Shown here: positions 1 to 8,645 of the stretch, one piece after another
Position numbering within the stretch: position 1 is the stretch's first letter
How the letters are laid out: each line of letters starts with the position of its first letter
Source of the DNA: Treponema sp. UBA4377
GTDB lineage: Bacteria > Spirochaetota > Spirochaetia > Treponematales > Treponemataceae
Assembly: GCA_002391235.1 (NCBI GenBank)
Contig: DGRX01000018.1
Location: 103,364 to 167,363, forward strand
Reading direction: 5' to 3'
DNA length: 64,000 bases
Position numbers and translations under genes: made by a program
Notes under the pieces: generated by a model
Database searches by the model: none
Told to the model about the DNA's origin: nothing
The model's input: only the letters and a program-made list of their open reading frames with translations

Positions 1-11
1 AGCATATTTTC

Positions 12-647
12 ATGCAAAGCTCATTTGAACAAACGATAAAAAATTTCTTGCCTTCTGACGACGGCCGCTTGAACAGCCTTTTAAAGTTTTCGGCACTGGC
101 GGAAGAAATGGACAAAATCAGCCGTAGAACAAAACTGGCCGACGGTTCCAGAAGGCAAAACGACGCGGAGCATTCTTGGCGAATCGCGCTTATGGCGCTT
201 ATGTTTAAAGATTATTTTGACGAAGAAGTTGACGCGACTCGGGCGGCGGCCATTTGCGTGGCGCACGACTTGGTTGAAATTTACGCTGGGGACACATTTG
301 CATACGACGCCGCCGCCAATATCGGAAAAGAGGAACGGGAAGAAGCCGCCGCGCAAAAACTGTTCGGCCAACTTCCTGACGACATCGCGCGAAAGCTCCG
401 CGCGCTTTGGAACGAGTTTGAGGAATTTAAAACGCCTGAATCGCGCTACGCGAATTGCATGGACCGCTTGGAGCCTTTTTTGAACAACTCGCTTTCTTTG
501 ACCGGCGGAACCTGGGCCGAAGCCGGCGCGACAGTCGCGATGGTGGAAAAGCGCATCGGCCCTTTAAAAGAAAACATGCCGCGCGTTTGGGAATGGGTTC
601 AAAAGAACATCGCAGTCGGCCTTAAAAAAGGCTTTATAAAAGAATGA
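12..647 (+). CDS. HD-domain phosphohydrolase (YfbR/HDDC2-like)
   Basis: A 211-residue soluble protein with the HD metal-binding pattern: NDAEHSWR (His near residue 54), AHDLVEIYAGD (His-Asp near 84-85) and CMDRLEP (Asp near 149). This spacing and the length match the YfbR/HDDC2 group, whose members dephosphorylate 5'-deoxynucleotides; that substrate is inferred from the family. The start ATG follows an A/T stretch and no good ribosome site is visible in the 11 upstream bases, which are cut by the window edge. The radical SAM gene follows on the same strand after 46 bases and may be co-transcribed. Family assignment is fairly sure, substrate unsure. Confidence 0.8.
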   Translation: MQSSFEQTIKNFLPSDDGRLNSLLKFSALAEEMDKISRRTKLADGSRRQNDAEHSWRIALMALMFKDYFDEEVDATRAAAICVAHDLVEIYAGDTFAYDAAANIGKEEREEAAAQKLFGQLPDDIARKLRALWNEFEEFKTPESRYANCMDRLEPFLNNSLSLTGGTWAEAGATVAMVEKRIGPLKENMPRVWEWVQKNIAVGLKKGFIKE

Positions 648-693
648 GCCCGCGCGCAATGGCTGCAAGGCCATAAAGCCGACCGCAAAAAAT

Positions 694-1740
694 ATGCCAA
701 TAACGCTTTCTGACTTTTACAAAAACAAGTTTGGCCGCAAAGTTTACAAGCTTGCCGTCGACGCGGGCTGTACCTGCCCCACCCGCGACGGAAGGCTGGA
801 CACGCGCGGCTGCATCTTTTGCTCGGCCAACGGAAGCGGCGACTTCATTCCGCCAAAAAATCTTCCTATCGCGGAACAGCTTGAGCGCGCCAAACTGTTG
901 GTGCAAAAAAAAGCGCATGGCCGCGGCGGCCCGCGCGTTCCGGGCGTTGAAAAAGTTTCCGCAGAAGAAAAAAGTTTGCAAAGCCAAAAAGCGCCGCTTC
1001 TTGGCCAACCAAAAAATCTTGGAAATTGCCAAAAGTTATCGCAAGACCAAAAAGCGCCGCGCCTCTCCGCCGGAAACGCGGCTCCCGCTCCCGCCTACAT
1101 CGCCTACTTCCAGAATTTCACAAACACATACGGCGACCCGCTAGTTCTAAAGCAAAAATACTTGGACGCGCTCGCCGCTCCTGACATTGTGGGCGTGGAC
1201 ATAGCGACGCGGCCCGACTGCCTTGGCCCCGAAATTCTAGAAGTAATAAAGGAACTGTCGCAAAAAACTTTTGTCACCGTAGAGTTGGGCTTGCAAACCG
1301 CTCGCCAAAAAACGGCGGACTGGATGCGGCGCGGCTACCCCACAAGCGTTTACTTTGACGCGGTCGCCGCGCTAAAAAAGGAGTGCCCCGACATCCACAT
1401 CGTGACCCAATTGATTTTGGGCTTGCCAGGCGAGGACGACGACGACATGCTAGAGTCAGTCCGCCGCATTGTCGCCGCCGGCTCGGACGGAATAAAGTTT
1501 ACGGTCTTGTATGTTTTGGCCGGAACTGATTTGGAAAAGGAATGGCGGGCGGGCAAATTTGAATGCCTTGCAAAAGAGAAGTATTTTGAACTTTTAAAAA
1601 AGATAGTTCCGCTATTGCCGCCTGACATGGTCGTGCACCGCTTGACCGGCGACGGTCCAAAAAAGATTTTGCTCGCCCCCGAATGGACAAAAAACAAGCG
1701 GCAAGTCCTCAATGAACTTGCCGCCCTGCATCTAATGTGA
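694..1740 (+). CDS. Radical SAM protein, TIGR01212/YhcC-like, with low-complexity insert
   Basis: A 348-residue radical SAM enzyme. The iron-sulfur cluster cysteines lie in a CTCPTRDG...GCIFC pattern near residues 26-43, as in the YhcC (TIGR01212) family, followed by a typical core (AYFQNFTNTYGDP, VDIATRPDCL, VELGLQTA, THEIVTQ-like IVTQLILGLPGE). The family's exact reaction is not established; a role in tRNA or sulfur chemistry has been proposed for relatives. Residues about 72-128 form a Lys/Gln/Pro-rich, low-complexity stretch interrupting the fold just before the conserved AYFQ strand, where relatives have only a short linker. No clear ribosome site precedes the ATG. It ends at a bidirectional terminator facing the acyl-CoA synthetase gene. 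Confidence 0.85.
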   Translation: MPITLSDFYKNKFGRKVYKLAVDAGCTCPTRDGRLDTRGCIFCSANGSGDFIPPKNLPIAEQLERAKLLVQKKAHGRGGPRVPGVEKVSAEEKSLQSQKAPLLGQPKNLGNCQKLSQDQKAPRLSAGNAAPAPAYIAYFQNFTNTYGDPLVLKQKYLDALAAPDIVGVDIATRPDCLGPEILEVIKELSQKTFVTVELGLQTARQKTADWMRRGYPTSVYFDAVAALKKECPDIHIVTQLILGLPGEDDDDMLESVRRIVAAGSDGIKFTVLYVLAGTDLEKEWRAGKFECLAKEKYFELLKKIVPLLPPDMVVHRLTGDGPKKILLAPEWTKNKRQVLNELAALHLM

Positions 1741-1765
1741 AGAATAAATTAAGGTATTGAAAAAA

Positions 1766-1838
1766 TAAAAAACGCTGGCAAAACGGCGCGAAGTGGACGC
1801 ACGGACACTGGGAGCCGTTTTGACCGCGTTTTTTTGTT
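1766..1838. terminator. Bidirectional terminator between convergent genes
   Basis: A long interrupted hairpin: AAAAAACGC pairs with GCGTTTTTT and CAAAACGGC pairs with GCCGTTTTG, around a loop of about 26 bases. It has T-runs on both strands. It lies between the radical SAM gene (+) and the acyl-CoA synthetase gene (-), so it can serve both. Confidence 0.75.
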
Positions 1839-1839
1839 T

Positions 1840-3522
1840 TTACAATTCTTCCTTGTCTTTATTATCCTTTTCGCGAATCTCGACGCGGCGGATTTTTCCG
1901 CTTATGGTCTTTGGAAGCTCCTCGACAAATTCAATTATGCGGGGATACTTATAGCTGGCCGTCTGGCTCTTGACGAATTCCTGCAATTCAATTTCCAGCT
2001 GCTTGGTCGGCTCAAAGCCCTTGTTCAAAACAATAGTGGCTTTTACAAGCTGGCCGCGCTTTGCGTCAAGAACGCCAGTGACCGCGCATTCCAAAACGGC
2101 GGGATGCTGCTGCAAAACGCTTTCAACCTCAAAGGGGCTGATGCGGTAGCCGGAGCTTTTTATGATGTCGTCCGCGCGGCCTACAAACCAAATGTAGCCG
2201 TCCTCGTCCATGTAGGCCGTGTCGCCGGTGTGGTAAACGCCGTTGTCAAAGGCCTCCGCCGTAAGAACGACGTCCTTGTAGTAGCCCGAGAACAAACCAA
2301 GAGGATGGGATTTTTCAACATTGATGACAATCTGGCCGGTTTCATTCACGCCGCAAGTTTCGCCGTTGGGTTTTGCGATGCGGACGTCGTAGCCTGGAGC
2401 GGGCTTTCCCATGGAGCCGGGCTTTGGCTCCATTCCCGGAAAGTTTCCGACGATGACCGTCGCTTCTGTCTGGCCGTAAGCCTCAAACATTTTGATTCCG
2501 GTCTGCTCGTAAAAGCGGTTATAAACTTCGGCGTTCAAAGCCTCGCCGGCGGTGACGCAATATTTTAGCGAAGACAAATCGTACTTGGAAAGGTTTTGCC
2601 GGATCAAGTAGCGGTAGACCGTAGGCGGCGCGCAGAAAGTGGTGATTTTGTAATGCGCGATTTTTTGGAGAACCAAGTCCGGCTTAAAGGAATCCATGTC
2701 GTAAACAAAGACTGCGCTGCCGGCAATCCACTGGCCGTAAAGCTTTCCCCAAACAGCCTTGCCCCAACCGGTTTCGGCGATGCTCAAATGCAAGCCGTCC
2801 TCGACAACGTTCTGCCAAAACTTGGCCGTGACGATATGGCCCAACGGGTAAAGGAAATTGTGGCCGACCATTTTTGGATAGCCCGACGTTCCGCTTGTAA
2901 AATACAAAAGCATGATGTCGTCGTTTGTCGTTCCCTCGGAACCGCTGATGCGCTCAAAAATCGGAAGGCAAAATTCATACTCGCGGTGGAAGTTGACCCA
3001 GCCCGGCCTGTCGCCGCCGACAGTGACCAAATTTTTTACTGTCGGAGATTTGGGCATCGCGGATTCGATTTCCTTCATCAACTTGTCGTCGTCAACAGAA
3101 ACAATCATCTTAATCGAAGCGGCGTTGTTGCGGTATTCCAAATCCTTTTTAAGAAGCATTACAGTCGCGGGAACTGCAATCGCTCCGATTCTGTGCAAGG
3201 CTAAAATAAAAAGCCAGAACTCGTAGCGGCGGCGCAAAATCAGCAAAACCGCGTCGCCCTTGCGGATTCCGTGAGCGGTCAAAAAGTTGGCCGTCTTTTT
3301 TGACATGTCGGAAATTTCTTTGAAGGTAAAAATCTTTTCTTCGCCGCGGTCGTCGCACCAAACAAGCGCCCTTTTATCAGGCTCGTCATTTGCATAGCGG
3401 TCCACGATATCGTAGGCAAAGTTGAAATTTGAAGGGATCTTGATTTTGAAATGTTCCTTTAAATCCTCGTATCCGTTGAATTCTCTCGGCTCTTCCAAAA
3501 ATTCTTTATATAATGAAGACAT
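1840..3522 (-). CDS. AMP-binding acyl-CoA synthetase (acetyl/medium-chain type)
   Basis: A 560-residue member of the adenylate-forming ANL superfamily, which activates a carboxylic acid with ATP and joins it to CoA. Visible motifs are the P-loop TSGTSGYPK, the A5 motif YGQTE, the hinge region TGDTAYMDEDGY followed by GRADDIIKSSGYRI, and the C-terminal catalytic lysine motif PKTISGKIRR. The overall pattern resembles the medium-chain acyl-CoA synthetase/acetyl-CoA synthetase group; the preferred acid cannot be read from sequence. I chose the ATG at 3522 because GAGGAAAAT stands directly before it; an upstream TTG at 3546 has no such site. It is transcribed divergently from the pseudouridine synthase and ends at a bidirectional terminator. 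Confidence 0.88.
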   Translation of the reverse strand: MSSLYKEFLEEPREFNGYEDLKEHFKIKIPSNFNFAYDIVDRYANDEPDKRALVWCDDRGEEKIFTFKEISDMSKKTANFLTAHGIRKGDAVLLILRRRYEFWLFILALHRIGAIAVPATVMLLKKDLEYRNNAASIKMIVSVDDDKLMKEIESAMPKSPTVKNLVTVGGDRPGWVNFHREYEFCLPIFERISGSEGTTNDDIMLLYFTSGTSGYPKMVGHNFLYPLGHIVTAKFWQNVVEDGLHLSIAETGWGKAVWGKLYGQWIAGSAVFVYDMDSFKPDLVLQKIAHYKITTFCAPPTVYRYLIRQNLSKYDLSSLKYCVTAGEALNAEVYNRFYEQTGIKMFEAYGQTEATVIVGNFPGMEPKPGSMGKPAPGYDVRIAKPNGETCGVNETGQIVINVEKSHPLGLFSGYYKDVVLTAEAFDNGVYHTGDTAYMDEDGYIWFVGRADDIIKSSGYRISPFEVESVLQQHPAVLECAVTGVLDAKRGQLVKATIVLNKGFEPTKQLEIELQEFVKSQTASYKYPRIIEFVEELPKTISGKIRRVEIREKDNKDKEEL

Positions 3523-3552
3523 ATTTTCCTCTATAAAATTAGACAAAAAAAA

Positions 3553-3581
3553 TTGATTTTAGTTGCGTTTTATTTTATACT
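3553..3581 (+). promoter_or_regulatory. Promoter of pseudouridine synthase gene
   Basis: TTGATT (3553-3558), a 17-base spacer, then TATACT (3576-3581). Transcription would begin about 3588, three bases before the ATG at 3591, and no Shine-Dalgarno sequence is present. A leaderless or nearly leaderless mRNA is inferred. Confidence 0.6.
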
Positions 3582-3590
3582 ATATCTTAT

Positions 3591-4364
3591 ATGAAGACAA
3601 CACCCGACTACAGCGTCATTCATTCCGACGACGACATAATCGTATTGAACAAAAAGAGCGGCCTTTGCGTGGCCGCCGACCGCTACGACGAAGAAGCGCC
3701 GCGACTGGACCTTTTGGCGCAAGAAGAATTTGGAAAGCTCTTTGCCGTCCACAGAATCGACAAGGACACAAGCGGAATCGTCGTCTACGCTAGGAACGAA
3801 GCCGCGCACAAAAACCTTTGCGACCAATTCGCCGCAAGGAAAGTCCATAAAATTTACCATTGCCTTGTTCGCGGCCGCCCCCTTTGGCAAGACCTTAAAG
3901 TGACGCTCCCGCTAATGCCCGACGGCGACGCCCGCCACAGAACGGTTGTCAGCAAGACGCATGGAAAGCCTTCCGTGACAGAATTTCATTTTATTGGCGC
4001 ATGCGGGCCTTTTTCATGGCTGGAAGCGCGACCGCTCACTGGGCGCACCCACCAAATCCGAGCGCACCTAAACGCCAACAATTTGTCGATTGTCTGCGAC
4101 CCCCTTTACAGCGGAAACCAGCGCGGCGTTTATCTTTCGGAACTAAAAAAGCGCTGGAACGGCGACCCGGAAATGGAGCGGCCGCTTATAGACCGCCTTG
4201 CGCTCCACGCTTGGAAGATTTCTTTTACGCATCCGGCAAGCGGCCGGCAAGTTGAATTTATCGCCCCCTACCCCAAGGATTTGGAAGTGACGCGAAAGCA
4301 GCTGGCAAAAATTTTTGGCGTGGATCCGTTGGCGGACTCTAACGCGGCGGAGGGCCAATCGTGA
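3591..4364 (+). CDS. RluA-family RNA pseudouridine synthase
   Basis: A 257-residue enzyme that isomerises uridine to pseudouridine in rRNA or tRNA. The catalytic-aspartate motif reads HRIDKDTSG (Asp near residue 60), and LTGRTHQIRAHL is the second conserved RluA-family block. There is no N-terminal S4 domain, as in RluA/RluC-like short forms such as TruC; the target base cannot be told from sequence. The start is an ATG without a ribosome site, placed three bases after the predicted transcription start. The next gene starts with a GTG overlapping its last four bases, so the two are translationally coupled. Confidence 0.9.
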   Translation: MKTTPDYSVIHSDDDIIVLNKKSGLCVAADRYDEEAPRLDLLAQEEFGKLFAVHRIDKDTSGIVVYARNEAAHKNLCDQFAARKVHKIYHCLVRGRPLWQDLKVTLPLMPDGDARHRTVVSKTHGKPSVTEFHFIGACGPFSWLEARPLTGRTHQIRAHLNANNLSIVCDPLYSGNQRGVYLSELKKRWNGDPEMERPLIDRLALHAWKISFTHPASGRQVEFIAPYPKDLEVTRKQLAKIFGVDPLADSNAAEGQS

Positions 4365-5368
4365 AAGCGCGCGTCACATTTGTCTCAGTTTTTTTTCTCT
4401 TGGCGCTAACCGCAACAACATTCGCGCAAGAAAGCCGCGGACAAAGGGTCGACGGCTGGGTCTTTAACATTGAACCTGTTTTTGGCGCGCGGCTTGGCCA
4501 ATGCAAGGAAATTGTTTGGAACAAAAAAAGCGGCGGAGATAGATACAAGCTTAGCGAACTTGTTTACGACATTCTTCCCGCTTGGTATGTAGGCGCCAAT
4601 GTCGGAATGCAATACAAACGCTTTGAACTGAGTTTTTTAAGCAAATTTTACCTTTCGTCCAAAAGCGGACATATGGAAGACTCGGATTGGCAAAACACTT
4701 CCGACACTTCGATGAAAACGGACTTGTCACGGCACAATCTATTCATAAGCTCAGAAAGCGGCCTGCCGGGCTATGATTTAGAATTGGCCGCCGCCTTTAA
4801 TTTTTACCCCACAAGCTTTTTGACCTTGGCGCCGACTCTTTCTTTTGACGCGCAATACATGAGCTTTAAGGCAAAAGACGGAACAGGTTGGTACGGCTGG
4901 TACAACAACTCAGGCCCCAAAACATATCCATACGACGACACCAGCCATAGGGATATCATAAACTTTGACGGCAAAAGAGTGATGGATTACGAGGTTTACA
5001 ATCTTTTTGTATGGAGCGGAATCAGGGCAGACTTTATTCCAGCATCTTGGGCCAAAATTTCCCTTGCTTCAGAACTGGCGCTCTTTTGGGCCATGATAGA
5101 CAAGGACCATCACAGAACAACAGGCCGTTACTATGTAGACATCACTTATTCCGCCTTTTACGCATTTAGGCAAAGCGTTAAAGCGGAATTCAAAATAAAA
5201 AAGTTTTTTTCAATTTGCCAAAAAACATGCTTCACCTTCACCGGCGAAAGCAAAGGCGAAATGTACATAAAGCAAGAAGGCGAAAGCAAATACAAAAAGG
5301 CCGCGTCCAACTCCGGCAGCCAATTAATTTGCGTCGACTTGGAGCTTTCGGCAAAATTTTCGTGGTAG
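4361..5368 (+). CDS. Omptin-like outer-membrane protease
   Basis: A 335-residue exported protein with a signal peptide (cleavage near ATTFA, residue 22) and alternating beta-strand character, sized for a ten-stranded barrel. The block MEDSDWQNTSDTS around residues 105-117 closely resembles the omptin active-site strand, with Asp107 and Asp109 at the positions of OmpT Asp83 and Asp85. Asp249-His-His251 can supply the Asp210/His212 pair. Omptins cleave between basic residues at the cell surface. It starts at GTG, overlapping the pseudouridine synthase stop by four bases. Assignment rests on the motif and barrel pattern, so moderately sure; activity on host peptides is inference. Confidence 0.7.
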   Translation: MKARVTFVSVFFLLALTATTFAQESRGQRVDGWVFNIEPVFGARLGQCKEIVWNKKSGGDRYKLSELVYDILPAWYVGANVGMQYKRFELSFLSKFYLSSKSGHMEDSDWQNTSDTSMKTDLSRHNLFISSESGLPGYDLELAAAFNFYPTSFLTLAPTLSFDAQYMSFKAKDGTGWYGWYNNSGPKTYPYDDTSHRDIINFDGKRVMDYEVYNLFVWSGIRADFIPASWAKISLASELALFWAMIDKDHHRTTGRYYVDITYSAFYAFRQSVKAEFKIKKFFSICQKTCFTFTGESKGEMYIKQEGESKYKKAASNSGSQLICVDLELSAKFSW

Positions 5369-5386
5369 TTAGCGGCAAGGCTTCGC

Positions 5387-5415
5387 TTGCGAAAAGATAG
5401 CAAACGCGCTACAAT
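5387..5415 (+). promoter_or_regulatory. Promoter of cytidylate-kinase-like gene
   Basis: TTGCGA (5387-5392), 17-base spacer, TACAAT (5410-5415). It is followed by a normal leader containing AGGGAG before the ATG at 5447. Confidence 0.6.
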
Positions 5416-5446
5416 AAAAGCGCACAAAAACCTTAGGGAGCGTAAA

Positions 5447-6076
5447 ATGAAAAAAATCATTACAATAAGCCGTGAATACGGAAGCGCTGGAAGCGCCATT
5501 GGAAAGATTGTCGCAGAAAAGCTCGGTTGGAAATATTACGACAAGCAGCTCATCGACCTTGCCGCCGACGAAAGCGGACTTTCGCCAAAGTTCATCGAAA
5601 AGAGCGAGCAAAGCCTTTCAAGCGGATGGCTTTACAACATGATGCTTGGCTCAAACTATTCCTCAAACTATGCGACGGCTACAACGCCCAACACGCTGCC
5701 CTTGGTAGACCAAATCTACAACGCGCAAAGAACAATAATACTCAAGGTTGCCAAAGAATCGCCGTGCGTAATCGTTGGCCGCTGCGCGGACTACATTCTT
5801 CACACTAGCGAAGAATTTTCGGACAGCGACATCCTAAAGCTTTTTGTTTACGCAAATCCCGACGACAGAATCAAGCGCGCGATTGAAGCTTACGGCATTC
5901 CAGAAAAAGACGCAAAAAAGACAATCGCTCAGGTCAACAAGCGCCGCGCCAACCACTACAACACATTCACCGAATGGACTTGGGGAGCGTACGAGCACTA
6001 CGACATGCTCATCAACAGCTCTTATGCCGGCATCGAAGGTACGGCTGGCCTAATTGTGAACGCGGCCAAAGCCTAA
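5447..6076 (+). CDS. Cytidylate kinase-like protein
   Basis: A 209-residue P-loop protein of the cytidylate-kinase-like family (Cytidylate_kin2 type). The N-terminus ISREYGSAGSAIGK (residues 7-20) is the glycine-rich nucleotide-binding loop in the form typical of this family, followed by KYYDKQLID and, later, CVIVGRCADYIL. These proteins are often found beside true Cmk, and their substrate is not settled. The start is the ATG at 5447 preceded by AGGGAG; an upstream in-frame start at 5387 lies in the promoter. The stop overlaps the stop of the convergent CNNM gene by four bases. Confidence 0.85.
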   Translation: MKKIITISREYGSAGSAIGKIVAEKLGWKYYDKQLIDLAADESGLSPKFIEKSEQSLSSGWLYNMMLGSNYSSNYATATTPNTLPLVDQIYNAQRTIILKVAKESPCVIVGRCADYILHTSEEFSDSDILKLFVYANPDDRIKRAIEAYGIPEKDAKKTIAQVNKRRANHYNTFTEWTWGAYEHYDMLINSSYAGIEGTAGLIVNAAKA

Positions 6077-7341
6077 AACTTAATCCTGACCGTTTTTATC
6101 CTTCGCTGGGATTGGTCTTCGACCACAAAAAGCGCGCGGCCGATTCGCGCGGCTTCCCCGGAGGATGGAAGCGCGTCAAACTTTTCCATCAAAAAACCGG
6201 CCAGCGTGTCAAAGTTTTCGCTAGTCAAATTCAAGTTCAAAATAGAATTCAAGTCAGTCAAGCGCATGTCGCCGGGAACCAAAAATTCTTTTGACGAAAC
6301 AATCTTAATTCTGTCTTCCGCCGGCACTTCCTGATGCTTGTTTCCGGCGTCGCTCATTCTTCCGAACAAGCCGCGCATCACGTCGTCAAGGGTAACGATT
6401 CCCGCGGTCGAGCCTTGCTCGTCAAGCGCTACGGCAAAGGAGCGATTTTCTTTTTTTAAGGTCTGAATCAACTCAATCACAGAAAAAGTTTCCGGAACAT
6501 AAAGCGGCGCGGTCATATAGTCCACTATAAAAAAGGCGCCGGGAAGATTGCGCTCAAACAATACGTCTTTGTAATACAAAACGCCCGTGACGTTTTCTTT
6601 GGAATCCTTGTAAACCGGCAAATGCGAGTAGCCGGAATTCTTGAACGCTTCCACAACTGTCGCCCTTGTGTCGCTTTCTTTTATGTAGGTTACGAGGGAG
6701 CGGTGCTTCATAATGTTGTGGACGGTCAGGTCGGAGATTTCCAAGATTTTATCCAGCATGTTTTTTTCGGACTTTTCCAAAGCGCCGTCATCCGCTCCGG
6801 CCTGGATCAAAGCCTTAAGCTCGCCTTCTTGGATAATCGCGTCGTTTCTTTTCCAAAGAACGTCGACGATAAAAGCCGTTCCCTTTGAAATGTTTGAGAA
6901 AACCCAAACGACCGGCCAAAAGCCGTTCTTTAAGAATTCAAGCGGAACGGAAGAGCGCGCGGCGATTTTGTCTGTTCTATCCTCAAGGCCCGCGACAGTT
7001 TTTGGAATAATTTCGCCAAAGACTGTTACAAAAAAAGTTATGGCAGCGGTGGCGATCGCGACGCCCTTGTTGCCCACCAACTCAATCGCAAGCGCGGTGG
7101 CGATGGAAGACGCCAACGTGTTGATGAAATTTATTCCGATAAGAACAACCGTCAAAACGCTGTCCATATCCGCGCGCAGGCGGGCGACTCTTTTCGCTCC
7201 CGGCGTTCGTGAGCGGAGCATTTTTCGGACGCGAATGTTTGTCATGGAAAGAAAAGCGGTTTCGCTTCCGGCAAAAAAAGCGATTAGCCAAACAAGAAAA
7301 ATCAAAAGGCCGCTTGTCCAAAGAATTTTCGCCCAGTTCAT
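6073..7341 (-). CDS. CNNM/CorC (HlyC)-type CBS-domain membrane protein, copy 2
   Basis: A 422-residue protein with an N-terminal DUF21 membrane domain (about residues 1-180, containing GSETAFLS and FGEIIPKTVA), a pair of CBS domains (about 195-320, with the TVHNIMKHRS and GIVTLDDVMRGLFG signatures) and a C-terminal CorC_HlyC domain. Relatives are divalent-cation exporters of the CNNM/CorC type, older annotations call them haemolysins. Its ATG overlaps the stop of the first copy by four bases, so the two paralogues are translationally coupled and may form a heterodimer. No terminator is visible where it meets the convergent kinase-like gene. Confidence 0.88.
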   Translation of the reverse strand: MNWAKILWTSGLLIFLVWLIAFFAGSETAFLSMTNIRVRKMLRSRTPGAKRVARLRADMDSVLTVVLIGINFINTLASSIATALAIELVGNKGVAIATAAITFFVTVFGEIIPKTVAGLEDRTDKIAARSSVPLEFLKNGFWPVVWVFSNISKGTAFIVDVLWKRNDAIIQEGELKALIQAGADDGALEKSEKNMLDKILEISDLTVHNIMKHRSLVTYIKESDTRATVVEAFKNSGYSHLPVYKDSKENVTGVLYYKDVLFERNLPGAFFIVDYMTAPLYVPETFSVIELIQTLKKENRSFAVALDEQGSTAGIVTLDDVMRGLFGRMSDAGNKHQEVPAEDRIKIVSSKEFLVPGDMRLTDLNSILNLNLTSENFDTLAGFLMEKFDALPSSGEAARIGRALFVVEDQSQRRIKTVRIKF

Positions 7342-8645
7342 TCGTTGTCCTCCGAATCTTGGTAGTCCTCTTTTTCGCGGACAAGAAGAACCTTTTCTAT
7401 TCTAAATCCGTCAAGCTTTTTAACGATAAAAATCCAACCGTCAAAAACAACCTTGTCGCCGACTTCGGCAATGCGACCGATCCTTTCCATAATCCAGCCG
7501 CCGACGCTTTCGTTTATGTCGGAAAAAAGGTTCACGCGCAAGGCCTCGTTTATATCCGAAAGGCGCGTCGTCCCCTCCAACTCAAACTCATTCGAATCAA
7601 CGGGAATCGTTGACGAAACGTTGGCCGCCTTTGAAAACTCCGAAATTCCCGCGCCAAACATTTCGGCGGCGATATCTTCCTTTGTCAAAATCCCTTCCGT
7701 GCCGGAATACTCGTCAACGACAATCGCCATTGTCTGCCGGTTTTCGCGCAAGATTTGCTGGGTAGACGACATGTTTTTTGTTTCAAGGATAAAAAGCGGA
7801 GGACGCATCACGCTCCGCAAAGAAAAGCTTTTTTTGTCGCCGGAATAAAAAAGCAAGTCCTTTATGTACACCGTTCCAACGATGTCGTCGATGTCGCGGC
7901 GGTAAACAGGAAAGTGCGAAAACAAAGTCCGCCTGCTAAGCTCCAAAACTTTGTCGTAGCTGTCGTCAATATGAACAAAGGTGATTTGCTTTCGGGGAAT
8001 CATAATGTCCTGCGCTTCAAGGTCGGTGAACTTAAAGACGCGGTTCATCAAATTCTTTTCGCCGTGCTCGATGATTCCGCTTTCGGCGCTGACGTCCAAA
8101 AACGTTTTTATGTCTTCAACCGTAAATGCCGTTTGCTCGTTCTTGACTTTTATTCCCCTCAAAAAAAGAACAAGGCGCGAAACCGCCGTAAAGACCAAGA
8201 CGACCGGCCTCATCACAAATACAATAAACTGGACAAAGCCGCTAAGACCGTAGGCGATTGGATCTGGATGCCGCGTGCAAACGGCCTTTGGAGTGATTTC
8301 GCCAAAAAGCAAAAGCAGCAAGGTTGCCGCGAAAGTTGTGATTGCGATTGCTTTGCTGCCAAAAACTTTTAGAGCGAAGGCTGTAAGAATCGCGCTGAGC
8401 ATTACATTGACCAAGTCGTTTGAAACAAGCAGCGTGTTTATCATCAGCTCCTTGTTCTTTAAAAGCCTGGCAACTCTCAGCGCCCGTTTGTTTCCCGCGC
8501 GGCATCTTACCCTTAGCCGCAATTTGTTTACAGACAAGAAGGCGCTTTCGCTCACAGAAAAGAGCATCGAAAGCGTTATCAGCGCAGCCGCAGAAATTAC
8601 TAACGCGGGAATCGATATGTCGGAAACAGACGGAGGTTCGTTCAT
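7338..8645 (-). CDS. CNNM/CorC (HlyC)-type CBS-domain membrane protein, copy 1
   Basis: A 435-residue paralogue of the next gene: DUF21 domain with SVSESAFLS and FGEITPKAV, two CBS domains (EAQDIMIPRKQI and GTEGILTKEDIAAEMFG) and a CorC_HlyC tail. The membrane part has four hydrophobic stretches. Probable role is Mg2+/Co2+ or related cation efflux gated by nucleotide binding to the CBS pair, as known for the family. Its start overlaps the stop of the upstream lipoprotein gene by one base (TAATG), linking it tightly to that gene. Confidence 0.88.
   Translation of the reverse strand: MNEPPSVSDISIPALVISAAALITLSMLFSVSESAFLSVNKLRLRVRCRAGNKRALRVARLLKNKELMINTLLVSNDLVNVMLSAILTAFALKVFGSKAIAITTFAATLLLLLFGEITPKAVCTRHPDPIAYGLSGFVQFIVFVMRPVVLVFTAVSRLVLFLRGIKVKNEQTAFTVEDIKTFLDVSAESGIIEHGEKNLMNRVFKFTDLEAQDIMIPRKQITFVHIDDSYDKVLELSRRTLFSHFPVYRRDIDDIVGTVYIKDLLFYSGDKKSFSLRSVMRPPLFILETKNMSSTQQILRENRQTMAIVVDEYSGTEGILTKEDIAAEMFGAGISEFSKAANVSSTIPVDSNEFELEGTTRLSDINEALRVNLFSDINESVGGWIMERIGRIAEVGDKVVFDGWIFIVKKLDGFRIEKVLLVREKEDYQDSEDNE

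Noticed and set aside
1834..2568. Long open frame (244 codons) on the plus strand opposite the acyl-CoA synthetase
   Set aside because: It is fully antisense to a gene with clear catalytic motifs, has no ribosome site and its translation shows no domain; the GC-rich codon bias of this genome creates such frames.
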